Assembly (NCBI GenBank): GCA_016932955.1
Contig: JAFGBV010000081.1
Location: forward strand, 1-59,110
Direction of reading: 5' to 3'
Length of the DNA: 59,110 nt
From: Anaerolineales bacterium
Lineage (GTDB): Bacteria; Chloroflexota; Anaerolineae; Anaerolineales; UBA4823
In this document: positions 16,640 through 25,529 of the stretch, in pieces
Position numbering within the stretch: the first letter of the stretch is position 1
Layout of the letters: each line of letters opens with the position of its first letter
Translations under genes and position numbers: made by a program
Notes under the pieces: model-generated
Database searches by the model: none
Told to the model about the DNA's origin: nothing
The model's input: the letters and a program-made list of their open reading frames with translations, nothing else

Positions 16640-17290
16640 TCAATTCAACGAAAACACCGTATCGCCGCCAGGTTTTTCTTCCAGCATCGCCCGCACCAGC
16701 GCCACTTCACGGCGATAGACTTCTTTGAGCTGGCTGGTAAATTGCACCGCCTCATTGATCTCAAGCAACTGTTGCTTTTGGTCCAGGGGAATTTGTAGCA
16801 ACATCGCCGCCATGTTGGCATAGATCAACGGTTCCTGGGCAATTCGCCCAAAATCCACCTGCACCTCATTACCCTTGCTGAGCATTTGGACATAGCGCTC
16901 CAGCCACGGGCTGAGATGTGTTTGCATCTTCAACAAAGCAGTCTCGCTTTCAACCCACATTGGGTTCGATTCCACGATACCCACCAGGTAAGGCCGTTCG
17001 CGTTTCAAGCGGATGATACGAAAACGCTCCTCTCCCAACGCAACCAGGTTCATACGGCCCTCCTCCAGCGGCTGAATGTGTGCAATCTGCGCGGAACAAC
17101 CGATCAGGTGCGGCTCTGCCAGGGAGCCTAGCGCTTCCATGCCTTGCCGGATGAGCACAACGCCGAAAGGCGCACCAGTTTCACGGCAGTGAGCGATCAT
17201 TTGCTTATAGCGCTCCTCAAAGATGTGTAGATGAACCGGCGTGCCTGGGAAAAGCACTAGATTCAAGGGAAACAAGGGAATTTCAAACAT
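16640..17290 (-). CDS. Lon N-terminal substrate-binding domain protein
   Basis: This 216-residue protein consists only of the Lon LAN/PUA-like N-terminal domain. It opens with EIPLFPLNLVLFPG and HLHIFEERYK, the family signature, and continues with the typical GVVLIRQG and RFRIIRL strands and a helical C-terminal half. There is no AAA ATPase or Ser/Lys protease domain. Such stand-alone proteins are common in bacteria. They are thought to bind unfolded or damaged substrates, but their role is not established. The ATG follows AGGAACCA. The gene is followed by the STAS-like gene and preceded by a perfect hairpin that separates it from the upstream membrane protein gene. Confidence 0.88.
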   Translation of the reverse strand: MFEIPLFPLNLVLFPGTPVHLHIFEERYKQMIAHCRETGAPFGVVLIRQGMEALGSLAEPHLIGCSAQIAHIQPLEEGRMNLVALGEERFRIIRLKRERPYLVGIVESNPMWVESETALLKMQTHLSPWLERYVQMLSKGNEVQVDFGRIAQEPLIYANMAAMLLQIPLDQKQQLLEINEAVQFTSQLKEVYRREVALVRAMLEEKPGGDTVFSLN

Positions 17291-17360
17291 TGGTTCCTAC
17301 AAGCACACAATACTCCCTGATAAGAACAAATCATGGTAATTTCTAAATAAAACGGGGGAA

Positions 17361-17403
17361 GTGGGGTGTTTTGTGCGTGCTTCTCACGCACAAAACACCC
17401 CAC
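17361..17403. terminator. Perfect 19-bp inverted repeat, probable terminator
   Basis: Arms 17361-17379 and 17385-17403 are exact reverse complements around a 5-nt loop (CTTCT). It lies between the stop of the membrane protein gene (17430) and the start of the Lon-domain gene (17290). On the minus strand the hairpin is followed by a short T-rich stretch (GTTTTATTT), so it probably ends transcription of the upstream gene. The long perfect stem is unusual for an ordinary terminator. Confidence 0.65.
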
Positions 17404-17429
17404 ACCCTAAGTTATTGAGATCATACAAA

Positions 17430-17834
17430 TCATGCTTGTTTTTCTACCTTCTTACGAATAGCAAATCCGATAAACAGCAAAACACCGATGTAAATCGACC
17501 AGCGCATCACCTCAATAAAGCCATCGAACAGGTTGATCAAGCCATCGGTCATGTAGCTGAGTAGCTCCCCAAACTGAAAACTATTCCCGATGAAAAGCGT
17601 AACGCCGTAGTCATCCGGGGAAAAAGCCTGCAACGCGCTGCCCAAGCCAACAAACCCAAGCAGCGCCAGGATCACCAAGCTGGCATACTTCGATACAGTC
17701 TTGTCTTCATATAAATATTCAAGTGCCTTCGCTAGCGGCTTACGCAACAAGGCTATAATCCCGAAAGTAATGGCTACTGTCAGTATGAAACCGATGATCC
17801 CAAGAATAAAGTTCACAATCTGTTCAGATTCCAT
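17430..17834 (-). CDS. Small integral membrane protein
   Basis: This 134-residue protein starts at the ATG at 17834, chosen because GGAGG lies 5 nt upstream. An ATG four codons earlier overlaps that site. It has three clear hydrophobic helices: about 5-30, 50-72 and 105-125. A lysine-rich segment (EDKTVSKYA) lies between the first two and the tail is basic (RKKVEKQA). I do not recognise a family. It resembles small channel-like or scaffold proteins by layout only. A TATAAT box lies about 35 nt upstream, back to back with one for the divergent M24 peptidase gene. Confidence 0.65.
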   Translation of the reverse strand: MESEQIVNFILGIIGFILTVAITFGIIALLRKPLAKALEYLYEDKTVSKYASLVILALLGFVGLGSALQAFSPDDYGVTLFIGNSFQFGELLSYMTDGLINLFDGFIEVMRWSIYIGVLLFIGFAIRKKVEKQA

Positions 17835-17865
17835 CGTCTCCTCCATTGAATTGAGTATCAGGGGA

Positions 17866-17886
17866 ATTATACCATCGCGGTATAAT
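17866..17886. promoter_or_regulatory. Back-to-back -10 boxes in divergent intergenic region
   Basis: TATAAT occurs on the minus strand (17871-17866) facing the membrane protein gene and on the plus strand (17881-17886) facing the M24 peptidase gene, only 9 nt apart. On the plus strand the box is followed 7 nt later by a minimal ATG-TAA. Neither has a clear -35 box. Confidence 0.45.
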
Positions 17887-17923
17887 CACCCTGATGTAAG
17901 ACATGCCCAGGAGGAAAAACAAT

Positions 17924-19063
17924 ATGATCCCAAACGAAGATCCCATAGCCGGGGAAATCTACCGAGCCCGTCATAACCGTCTGGCGCTGGCATTGCAACA
18001 GGCAAACCTGAATGCCCTCGCCTTGAACCCCGGCCCCAGCCTGGTCTACTTAACCGGCCTGCACTTCCATCTGTCCGAGCGCCCTGTATTGGTATTCTTT
18101 GTCCCGCACGAACCGCTCATGATCGCCTTGCCCGAGCTGGAAATGGCCAAAGTGAAAGCCCTGCCCTATCCGGTTCAGGCTTTCCCCTACCCAGAAGACC
18201 CACTAGAATGGCCTGCTGTATTTCGCCAGACTGCCCTGGCTGCACACGTGGACAAGCAGGCAGTGGGGGTTGAGCCGCGGCGGATTCGTCTGCTGGAATA
18301 CCGGCTCCTGCAGGAGGCAGCCCCAAAGGCGAATTATCTCTCTGCTGAGGAAAGCATAGCCGCACTACGCATGCAGAAAGACGGGAGCGAGATTTCGGCT
18401 ATGCGAAAAGCGGCCCAGATCGCCCAAGAAGCCCTGCAAGCCACCCTGCCACAGGTACGCATCGGTATCACCGAAAAGGAGCTAGCCGCCGAGTTAACCT
18501 TGCAGCTTCTGCGCGCCGGATCCGATCCCGAGATGGCCTTTGCACCGATTGTTTCAGCAGGCCCCAATAGCGCCAACCCGCATGCTACACCCACTGCGCG
18601 CCCCCTGGCTGCAGGCGATTTGCTGGTGATCGACTGGGGAGCCTCCTACCAGGGTTACCTATCCGATATCACCCGCACATTTGCCATCGGCGAGGTTGAG
18701 CCCGAATTACAGGCGATTGCTAAAATCGTTGGTGATGCAAATGCCGCCGGACGGGCAGCCGTCCGCCCAGGTGTTGCAGCAGGCGATATCGACGCCAGTG
18801 CCCGATCCGTGATCGACTCAGCAGGATATGGCAAATATTTCACCCACCGCACCGGGCACGGGCTTGGGATGGAAGCCCACGAAGAGCCCTATATCCGCTC
18901 TGGAAACTCACTTCTGCTCAAGCCAGGCATGACCTTCACTATCGAGCCCGGGATTTACCTGCCCGAGCGCAACGGTGTGCGCATTGAAGATGACGTGGTC
19001 GTGACCGAGAACGGCATGGAGTCGTTAACAGACCTGCCGCGCGAGCTGTTACGATTGGCCTGA
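17924..19063 (+). CDS. Xaa-Pro aminopeptidase, M24 family
   Basis: This 379-residue cytoplasmic metallopeptidase has a creatinase-like N-domain (about 1-150) and a pita-bread catalytic domain (about 155-375). The five metal ligands are visible: Asp in VIDWGAS, Asp in LSDITRTF, His in HRTGHGLGM, Glu in TIEPGIY and Glu in VRIEDDV. It should remove N-terminal residues before proline. The start at 17924 is set by AGGAGG 9 nt upstream. The longer ORF start at 17903 overlaps that site. It heads a plus-strand operon with an esterase, an MFS carrier and a PAP2 phosphatase. Confidence 0.93.
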   Translation: MIPNEDPIAGEIYRARHNRLALALQQANLNALALNPGPSLVYLTGLHFHLSERPVLVFFVPHEPLMIALPELEMAKVKALPYPVQAFPYPEDPLEWPAVFRQTALAAHVDKQAVGVEPRRIRLLEYRLLQEAAPKANYLSAEESIAALRMQKDGSEISAMRKAAQIAQEALQATLPQVRIGITEKELAAELTLQLLRAGSDPEMAFAPIVSAGPNSANPHATPTARPLAAGDLLVIDWGASYQGYLSDITRTFAIGEVEPELQAIAKIVGDANAAGRAAVRPGVAAGDIDASARSVIDSAGYGKYFTHRTGHGLGMEAHEEPYIRSGNSLLLKPGMTFTIEPGIYLPERNGVRIEDDVVVTENGMESLTDLPRELLRLA

Positions 19064-19087
19064 GAAATTTCATCCAGAGAAAACCCG

Positions 19088-19855
19088 ATGCTCATTCCGA
19101 CCGCCGAGCCATTTTTCTTTCCCGGTCATCCGCCCAAAGGCTCCATCGGCTGCCTGCTCATTCACGGCTTCACCGGAGCCCCCAAGGAAATGCGCTGGAT
19201 GGGCGAAGACCTGAACCGCCGCGGCTACACAGTGCTCGGTGTGCGCCTGGCGGGGCATGCCACAAGAGCCCAGGATATGGCACGCGTACGCTGGCAGGAC
19301 TGGGTTGCGTCTGTTGAAGATGGTTACCATCTGCTGCGCGGCGCAGTTGATCAAGTATTCCTTGCAGGCCTTTCGATGGGCGGCGTCTTGTCGCTCTACC
19401 TGGCAGCCCGCCTGCCTGTTGCGGGGTTGATGACCATGGCGACGCCTTATGCCCTGCCGCAAGACTGGCGCATCAAGCACCTTGGCTGGCTGCACCGCAT
19501 CCAGCCCACCTACCACCCCGGCCCCCCTGACTGGCACAACCTCCAGGCTGAGCAGGACCATATCCATTACAAATCGTATCCCTCCCGCGGCATTGTCGAG
19601 CTGCGCGATCTTCTCGCCGAAATGCGCGCCTCGCTGCCGCAGGTGCACGTGCCAGCCCTGCTGGTACACTCGCACCAGGATCAAGCAGTTCACCCCGAGA
19701 ACATGGAGCACATCTACCAGCACATTGGCAGCGCCGATAAACAGATGCTATGGGTGAATGACAGCGGTCACGTGATCCCCCGCGAGCCTGAACGCCAGCG
19801 CGTTTTCCAGGCTGCTGACGATTTCTTCAGCCGCGTCGCTGGAGGCATCGCTTGA
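19088..19855 (+). CDS. Alpha/beta hydrolase, carboxylesterase-like
   Basis: This 255-residue alpha/beta hydrolase is close to Est30-type carboxylesterases and monoacylglycerol lipases. The oxyanion-hole HGFTG follows strand 3 (about residue 25). The nucleophile elbow is GLSMGG (about 96-101), the acid is Asp in HSHQDQAV (about 200) and the catalytic His is in DSGHVI (about 230). It likely hydrolyses carboxylic esters or acylglycerols in the cytoplasm. It follows the M24 gene by 24 nt, and its stop overlaps the TTG start of the transporter gene, which shows translational coupling. Confidence 0.9.
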   Translation: MLIPTAEPFFFPGHPPKGSIGCLLIHGFTGAPKEMRWMGEDLNRRGYTVLGVRLAGHATRAQDMARVRWQDWVASVEDGYHLLRGAVDQVFLAGLSMGGVLSLYLAARLPVAGLMTMATPYALPQDWRIKHLGWLHRIQPTYHPGPPDWHNLQAEQDHIHYKSYPSRGIVELRDLLAEMRASLPQVHVPALLVHSHQDQAVHPENMEHIYQHIGSADKQMLWVNDSGHVIPREPERQRVFQAADDFFSRVAGGIA

Positions 19856-21012
19856 GCCGCGACTTGCTGCTGCTGAGCCTCTCGATGATGACCTGGGGCC
19901 TTGGCGAGGGGATGTTTTATCTCTTCCAGCCCTTATATCTGCAAGAGTTGGGCGCCAGCCCGATTGTGATTGGTAGGATCCTCGGCGCTGTGGGAATTGC
20001 GATGACTGTGGCGCATATTCCGGCAGGGTTGCTGGCAGACCGCATTGGTCGCCGCCCGATGATGTGGCTGGCGTGGATAACCGGCGTGACAGCCACCTGG
20101 GTGATGGCACTCGCGCCCTCACTGCCTTTTTTTGTCACCGGCATGATTTTATATGGCCTCACAACCTTCGTCATGGCGCCGTTGAGCAGCTATGTCACCG
20201 AGGCGCGCGGAAATCTCAGCGTTGGGCGAGCGCTCACTCTTGTCTCTGCGTTTTACAATACCGGCGCCATCCTAGGCCCCTGGCTTGGAGGTCAGATTGG
20301 CAGTCGACTGGGATTGCACAGCGTTTACCTGATCGCAGCCTGTCTCTTTTTCATCTCCTTGCTGATCATCCTACGTATCCGTCCGCAGCCGCTTGCCCAA
20401 CCAAGCGAACATACCAACCACCGTGCAACGCTCTTCCAGTCCACGTTTCTGTTTTTCATTGGAATGATCTTCCTGGCTACTTTTGCCACTTACCTGCCGC
20501 AGCCGCTTTCGCCAAACTTCTTACAAAATATCCGCCAGTTGGATCTACAGCAGATTGGCCAGTTGGGCTCCTATGGCAGCATTGGGGTTGTGGTGCTTAG
20601 TTTGCTTCTGGGACACATACCTGCCCGTTGGGGCTTCCTGGCGGGGCAGGTTTGCGTGGCAGGCTTCAGCCTAGTGTTGTGGCGCGGCAGCGGGATGTTT
20701 TGGTATGCAGTCGGTTATTTCTTGCTCGGCGGATACCGGGTCGTGCGCTCCCTGGCTACTGCCCAAACCCGCGAATTAATCCCACCCGCCTGGATGGGGT
20801 TGGCTTATGGCATCACCGAGACTGTGGGCGCATCAGTAGTGATCTTTGCACCACCGCTGGCAGGTGCGCTGTATGAAATTAACCCGAGCTATATATTCGC
20901 CCTCAGCCTGGGATTGATCCTCATTTCACTGCTGGCCAGTGTGCAATTTGCGCCAGCCAGTTCTCAGCAGGCCAAAGCCCCAGCCAGCAGCGAAACGTCT
21001 TATGGAGAATAA
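19852..21012 (+). CDS. MFS transporter
   Basis: This 386-residue protein has about twelve hydrophobic helices and the motif-A loop DRIGRRP between helices 2 and 3, which marks a major facilitator superfamily carrier. Substrate cannot be read, though the fold and length fit drug or sugar efflux families. The start is TTG at 19852, overlapping the hydrolase stop (TTGA), with GGAGG 7 nt upstream, so ribosomes probably pass directly from one gene to the next. The PAP2 gene follows 2 nt after its stop. Confidence 0.88.
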   Translation: MSRDLLLLSLSMMTWGLGEGMFYLFQPLYLQELGASPIVIGRILGAVGIAMTVAHIPAGLLADRIGRRPMMWLAWITGVTATWVMALAPSLPFFVTGMILYGLTTFVMAPLSSYVTEARGNLSVGRALTLVSAFYNTGAILGPWLGGQIGSRLGLHSVYLIAACLFFISLLIILRIRPQPLAQPSEHTNHRATLFQSTFLFFIGMIFLATFATYLPQPLSPNFLQNIRQLDLQQIGQLGSYGSIGVVVLSLLLGHIPARWGFLAGQVCVAGFSLVLWRGSGMFWYAVGYFLLGGYRVVRSLATAQTRELIPPAWMGLAYGITETVGASVVIFAPPLAGALYEINPSYIFALSLGLILISLLASVQFAPASSQQAKAPASSETSYGE

Positions 21013-21014
21013 AC

Positions 21015-22004
21015 ATGGATAACCTATTCGAAGCAGGCGTTCAGATCATTATCTGGTTACAAAACTTAGGGACATGGTTGGTCGCCCCCATGAAAGCATT
21101 CTCGATGCTGGGGAATGAAGAGTTTTACCTGCTGGTGGCCCCCGCTCTCATCTGGTGCCTGGATACCGGCATCGGTCTGCGTGCGGGCATGTTTCTGATG
21201 GTCAACAACTCGATCAACATGGCAATCAAATTGATCTCACACGCGCCAAGGCCTTACTGGTACGACTCCCGCATTGTTGGGCGAACGATGGAATCCTCCT
21301 TCAGCTTCCCCTCCGGGCACGCCCAAAACGCATCCGCTGTATGGGGGGCGCTGGCATACGGCATCCGCCGCCGCTGGGCCTGGATCCTTGCCATGATCGT
21401 GATCTTCTTGATCGGCCTGTCACGCAGCGTGCTGGGTGTGCATTTTGCACACGATGTTGTCGGCGGATGGTTGATCGGCGCGCTGGTGCTCTGGGGGTTG
21501 GTGATGCTCGAAAAACCAATCCTGCGCTGGCTGCAGCAGCTCCACTTCCCCAGCCAGCTCCTGGCAGCCTTCACCGCCTCGCTGGCGCTGATCCTGCTGG
21601 CAACCCTGGCGCGTTTGACTGTGGCAGATTGGGTTTTACCGGTCGCCTGGGTGGAAAATGCCACCGCTGCCTTCCCCAAAGAAGAGGTCATCCAGCCTGT
21701 GGAAATCTCCGGCGTCGTTTCCAATGCCGGGGCATTCTTCGGTCTTGCCGCGGGTGCGCTCTGGCTGCGCAAAAGCGGTAATGATTTCCAGATGCGCGGC
21801 AGCCCACTGCAGCTGGCGGCGCGCTACCTGGTGGGTATTATCGGGGTATTCGCCTTGTGGTATGGGCTGGGGCTGGTATTCCCGCGCGGCGAATCCCTCT
21901 TGCCTTATCTTCTGCGCTACCTGCGCTATGGCTTGGTAGGGTTATGGATCACTGGGCTTGCCCCACTGATCTTTGTCCATGCACGCCTGGCAGAACGAAA
22001 GTAA
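21015..22004 (+). CDS. PAP2-family membrane phosphatase
   Basis: This 329-residue integral membrane protein has the three-part PAP2 signature: KLISHAPRP (about 73-81), PSGHAQNA (about 96-103) and SRSVLGVHFAHD (about 137-148). The catalytic His residues lie in the second and third parts. The C-terminal third adds four more hydrophobic segments beyond the minimal domain. It should dephosphorylate a lipid phosphate such as phosphatidic acid or undecaprenyl diphosphate at the outer membrane face. It is the last gene of the four-gene operon. Its specific lipid is not evident. Confidence 0.9.
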   Translation: MDNLFEAGVQIIIWLQNLGTWLVAPMKAFSMLGNEEFYLLVAPALIWCLDTGIGLRAGMFLMVNNSINMAIKLISHAPRPYWYDSRIVGRTMESSFSFPSGHAQNASAVWGALAYGIRRRWAWILAMIVIFLIGLSRSVLGVHFAHDVVGGWLIGALVLWGLVMLEKPILRWLQQLHFPSQLLAAFTASLALILLATLARLTVADWVLPVAWVENATAAFPKEEVIQPVEISGVVSNAGAFFGLAAGALWLRKSGNDFQMRGSPLQLAARYLVGIIGVFALWYGLGLVFPRGESLLPYLLRYLRYGLVGLWITGLAPLIFVHARLAERK

Positions 22005-22033
22005 AGCATAACAGCTTGAGCCATCATCACTAT

Positions 22034-22075
22034 AAAAACAACGGAGCGAGCATGCCACAGGCATTCCTCGCTCCG
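22034..22075 (-). terminator. Intrinsic terminator of the EF-G-like gene
   Basis: On the minus strand CGGAGCGAG (22075-22067) pairs with CTCGCTCCG (22050-22042), with an inner ATGCC/GGCAT helix, then TTGTTTTTATAG. There is no T-run on the plus strand, so it serves the minus-strand gene only. Confidence 0.85.
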
Positions 22076-22095
22076 CAATGTTCCCTAAAAGAAAA

Positions 22096-24165
22096 TTACT
22101 CTTCTTTAGCTGCCTGGAGCTCTTTCTGCCGGGCAGCAAACACTTCCTGAGCAATGTGCGTAGGAACCACCTCGTAATGGGAAAATTCCATGCTGAAAAC
22201 GCCGCGGCCGCCCGTCAGCGAGCGCAGGTCGGTGGTGTAACGCTGCATCTCAGCCAGCGGCACCTGGGCGGTCACCACAGAGCGCCCCTTATCCGTATCC
22301 ATTCCCTGGACACGAGCCCGGCGGGTGTTCAGATCGCCCAGGATATCGCCCATGTTGGACTCAGGCACAATGATCTTGGTATTCATGATCGGCTCACGCA
22401 GCACCGGACCGGCATCTTTAAAAGCCAGCTTGAAAGCTTCGCGCCCGGCAATTTCAAACGCCACAGGTTTCGAGTCCACCGGGTGTTCCTTGCCATCATA
22501 GATAGAAACCTTTACGTTCAGCACAGGGTAGCCAGCCATTACGCCTTCCTTCAACACGCCTCGCACACCCTTATCAATTGCAGGCTGGAAGGAAGAAGAG
22601 ATCGCCCCGCCGAACACATCCCAGGATAGCTCATAATCGCCTTCTGTATAAGGCTCAATCCGCATGAACACTTCCGCGAATTGACCTGCGCCGCCGGTCT
22701 GCTTCTTGTGACGGTATTGGGATGCACCTTGCTTGGTGATCGTTTCTTGGTAGGGCACCTTGGGGATTTCCGTGTTCAGGCTGGTCTGGAATTTACTTTC
22801 TGCCTTGCGGATGGCAACATCAATATGCTGGTCGCCCATCCCCTGCAGGATTGTCTGCCCGGTAGTTGGCTCCTGCCTCCAGGAGAGGGTCATATCTTCC
22901 TCGCACAGGCGTGTCAGTGTCGGGCTCAGTTTCGCAGAATCGGATTGGGTCTTGGGGGAAACAGCCACGCTGAACAAGGAGTGCGGGTAATCCGGGGTTT
23001 GCAGTGTGAGGGGGTGACCCTTATCGCAAAAGATATCGTTCGTTGCAGTGGCGCTGAGTTTCGACACACAGGCAATATCACCAGCGTGCACAGTTTTAAC
23101 ATTAAATTGTTCCTTGCCGCGCAGGATTGAAACACTGCCAAAGCGCTCCTCGGTGCCCTTGGGTTTATTCCACACCCGCGAATCCGCGGCGACCGCCCCC
23201 GAATAGACACGGAAGTAAGTGATTCGACCCACGAATGGATCGGCGGTTGTTTTCCACACATAAGCTGCCAAAGGGCCGCTGCTAATCGCCTTCAGAGTCT
23301 CCTCGCCTTCCTTGCCTTGGGCAACCACTTCCTTTTCTGTCGGTGCGGGCAGCAAAGCCAGCATGGCATCCAACAACGGAGCTATGCCAATTTCCGCTGT
23401 TCCCGCACTGGCAAATACAGGCACATAGGTTCGCGAAGAAACCACATTCTTGAGGCCGCGCAGGATCTCCTCCGTGGTCAGCTCGGAGCCTTCCAGATAT
23501 TTCTCCAGCAGGGCATCCTCACCTTCGGCAGCCGCCTCAATCAGCTCCATGCGCGCCGCCTCCACATCATCCATAAACTCAGCCGGGATATCCTGGCCCT
23601 TATCGCCTGCTCCCGCATAAGCCTTCATCGTCAGTAGATCCAGAACGCCTTTGAAATCAGCCTTCTCGCCCCACGGAAGCTGGACAGGAATTAGGCGCTT
23701 ATCACTGAATTCCTGCGCCGAGTCAAGCGCTTTGCGGAAATTCGCATTGTCGCGGTTCATCTTATTGATAACCACCAAATGAGGAAGTTTAAAGGTATCG
23801 CAGTAGGAAAGCGCAATTTCCGTGCCAACCTCTGCGCCCGCAACAGAGTCCACCACAATCACCGCGCCGTCAGCCACACTTAGCGCTGAGATCACTTCAC
23901 CAATAAAATCCGTGTAGCCGGGTGTATCCAGCAGATTAATCTTATGATTCTTATATTCCACCGGGATCACCGCGGTGGATAGTGAAATACCCCGCCGGAT
24001 CTCTTCGTCTTCGAAATCCGCCACCGTTGTGCCATCTTCGATGCGCCCCAGGCGGGTGGTCGCGCCTGTAAAATGGAGCATTGCCTCTGCCAGCATCGTT
24101 TTTCCGGCACCACTGTGAGATGCCAGGGCAATGTTACGAATAAACTCTGTTGTGTACTCTTTCAT
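22096..24165 (-). CDS. EF-G-like translational GTPase (EF-G paralog)
   Basis: This 689-residue protein has all the EF-G domains. The G motifs are SHSGAGKT, an atypical switch I, DTPGYTDF and NKMNRD. Canonical EF-G has AHIDAGKT and DTPGH, so this belongs to the EF-G-like/FusA2 group. Domains II-V follow, with TGGAGQFAEV in domain IV. It may assist translocation or ribosome recycling, or act under stress. No ribosomal protein genes are nearby, unlike classical fusA. GGAGGAAGG precedes the ATG by about 9 nt, a TATAAT box lies upstream and an intrinsic terminator lies downstream, so it is a single-gene transcript. Confidence 0.9.
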   Translation of the reverse strand: MKEYTTEFIRNIALASHSGAGKTMLAEAMLHFTGATTRLGRIEDGTTVADFEDEEIRRGISLSTAVIPVEYKNHKINLLDTPGYTDFIGEVISALSVADGAVIVVDSVAGAEVGTEIALSYCDTFKLPHLVVINKMNRDNANFRKALDSAQEFSDKRLIPVQLPWGEKADFKGVLDLLTMKAYAGAGDKGQDIPAEFMDDVEAARMELIEAAAEGEDALLEKYLEGSELTTEEILRGLKNVVSSRTYVPVFASAGTAEIGIAPLLDAMLALLPAPTEKEVVAQGKEGEETLKAISSGPLAAYVWKTTADPFVGRITYFRVYSGAVAADSRVWNKPKGTEERFGSVSILRGKEQFNVKTVHAGDIACVSKLSATATNDIFCDKGHPLTLQTPDYPHSLFSVAVSPKTQSDSAKLSPTLTRLCEEDMTLSWRQEPTTGQTILQGMGDQHIDVAIRKAESKFQTSLNTEIPKVPYQETITKQGASQYRHKKQTGGAGQFAEVFMRIEPYTEGDYELSWDVFGGAISSSFQPAIDKGVRGVLKEGVMAGYPVLNVKVSIYDGKEHPVDSKPVAFEIAGREAFKLAFKDAGPVLREPIMNTKIIVPESNMGDILGDLNTRRARVQGMDTDKGRSVVTAQVPLAEMQRYTTDLRSLTGGRGVFSMEFSHYEVVPTHIAQEVFAARQKELQAAKEE

Positions 24166-24184
24166 TAACTAAATCCTTCCTCCA

Positions 24185-24190
24185 ATTATA
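24185..24190 (-). promoter_or_regulatory. Putative -10 box of the EF-G-like gene
   Basis: The minus strand reads TATAAT directly before the ribosome site, about 20 nt upstream of the ATG at 24165. It would give a very short leader. No clear -35 is seen. Confidence 0.45.
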
Positions 24191-24331
24191 TTCATGCCAG
24201 CCGTCATTCCTTCATCAGCAAGACTAAACAGTCCGCCATGGAGTAGTCATGGCAATCCCCTATTTTATGCGATGTCCGCATTATTGTCAAAGCGAGTTTT
24301 CCCACGATAATTATCGAGTACAATAAATCCC

Positions 24332-24367
24332 ATGTTGCCACCCCTGCAGCAACCGTATCTCTTTTGA
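24332..24367 (+). other. In-frame mini-ORF before the methyltransferase gene
   Basis: TACAAT (24319-24324) is followed 7 nt later by an ATG that opens an 11-codon frame (MLPPLQQPYLF) ending in TGA at 24367. The next codon is the TTG used as the methyltransferase start, in the same frame. It may be a leaderless leader peptide with reinitiation, or the true 5' end of the gene interrupted by a nonsense codon. Confidence 0.35.
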
Positions 24368-24976
24368 TTGCGGATCTTCTTCTTGAACAAAATTGCCAGA
24401 TTTAGCAGTAGATTATTCTACAGCGCCTTCTACCTGCTCCGACGACCGCCCTGGGATACGGGCATCTCACCTCCAGAGTTGATGGCATATCTGGAATCCC
24501 ATCCCCCTGGGCGCGCTCTCGATCTCGGCTGTGGCACCGGCACTAATGTGATCACCATCGCGCAGCACGGTTGGGATGTGCGCGGGATCGATTTTGTACC
24601 CCAGGCGATCAGAACTGCTCGGTGCAAGACCCGGCGTGCAGGCATTCAGGCTGATCTACGCACTGGGGATGTAACTCACTTGGTAAATGTCAACGGCCCT
24701 TTTAACCTGATCCTGGATATTGGCTGTTTCCACACCCTTACCCCGCAAGGACGCCAGGCTTGCTTTGATCAGGTCACCAGGCTGCTCGACCGTCAGGGAA
24801 CTTACCTGCTCTACACATTCATCCAGGCGACACCCAGCTCATCTCTTTCCGGCGTCAGCGAAGCCGAGATACAAGAAATGGCTTCTCGCCTGCAACTCGT
24901 CCAGCGCCAGGATGGCTCTGAGCGCGGCCAGCGCCCCTCCTCCTGGCTGACTTTTCGACCCAAAGGAGAACAATGA
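24368..24976 (+). CDS. Class I SAM-dependent methyltransferase
   Basis: This 202-residue protein has motif I ALDLGCGTGTN (about 50-60), an acidic strand-2 end (RGIDFVP) and LILDIGCFH at strand 4. This is a compact Rossmann methyltransferase of the UbiE/TehB-like kind with unknown substrate. The N-terminus is hydrophobic and basic, which may place it at the membrane. The start is uncertain. TTG at 24368 has no clear ribosome site and is immediately preceded by an in-frame TGA that ends a mini-ORF with its own -10 box. The next gene begins 1 nt after its stop. Confidence 0.8.
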   Translation: MRIFFLNKIARFSSRLFYSAFYLLRRPPWDTGISPPELMAYLESHPPGRALDLGCGTGTNVITIAQHGWDVRGIDFVPQAIRTARCKTRRAGIQADLRTGDVTHLVNVNGPFNLILDIGCFHTLTPQGRQACFDQVTRLLDRQGTYLLYTFIQATPSSSLSGVSEAEIQEMASRLQLVQRQDGSERGQRPSSWLTFRPKGEQ

Positions 24977-24977
24977 C

Positions 24978-25529
24978 ATGCAACCTGTCCCCTTATTCAT
25001 ATCCGCTGCTATTAGCACTGTACTGCAAATCGGATACCAGATCATCATCATGGTAATCACCTACCTCGCCCTCAACCAGATTGCAGATATCGCCGCGGAA
25101 CCAATACAAGCGCCCGGCTTCCCCACCATGGTGGTCAGCGGGATCGCTGGAATCGGTTGCCTGGGGATGATCCTTGCTCCCCTGCTGCATATCGGCACAG
25201 GATTGCTCTACGCGATCCTGCACCATCGACAAGGCAACCTGAGCCTCGAAGATGGGGCATTTGGCGGTGGGCTCGCCGCGGGTACAGCCAGCATGATCGG
25301 CGGGTTGATCAGTACCCTGTTCAGCCAGGTCTCCTCGCAGGTGCTGGTCAACAATGTTCCTGGCGCGATGCCCAGCGACACCCCATTTGGCTTCTGGCCA
25401 TTAAGCATAGGCGCCACTCTGCTCAGCAGCCTGCCAGGCCTCTGCTTTAGCATCGTCATTGCTGCTGTTCTTGGCCTGGCTGGTGGATTAATAGGGGGAG
25501 GCATCTTCCATAACCGTAACCGCACATGA
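24978..25529 (+). CDS. Small four-helix membrane protein
   Basis: This 183-residue protein has four hydrophobic segments: about 8-30, 48-75, 90-110 and 143-172. They contain small-residue runs (GGGLAAGTAS, GLAGGLIGGG) that favour tight helix packing. I recognise no family. It is expected in the cytoplasmic membrane. It starts 1 nt after the methyltransferase stop, and its own stop overlaps the next start (ATGA), so the three genes form one coupled operon. Both neighbours are enzymes, so it could anchor or supply one of them, but nothing shows this directly. Confidence 0.65.
   Translation: MQPVPLFISAAISTVLQIGYQIIIMVITYLALNQIADIAAEPIQAPGFPTMVVSGIAGIGCLGMILAPLLHIGTGLLYAILHHRQGNLSLEDGAFGGGLAAGTASMIGGLISTLFSQVSSQVLVNNVPGAMPSDTPFGFWPLSIGATLLSSLPGLCFSIVIAAVLGLAGGLIGGGIFHNRNRT

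Noticed and set aside
17894..17899. Minimal ATG-TAA start-stop element before the M24 gene
   Set aside because: It lies 7 nt after a TATAAT box, but six bases can arise by chance and nothing else supports a role.
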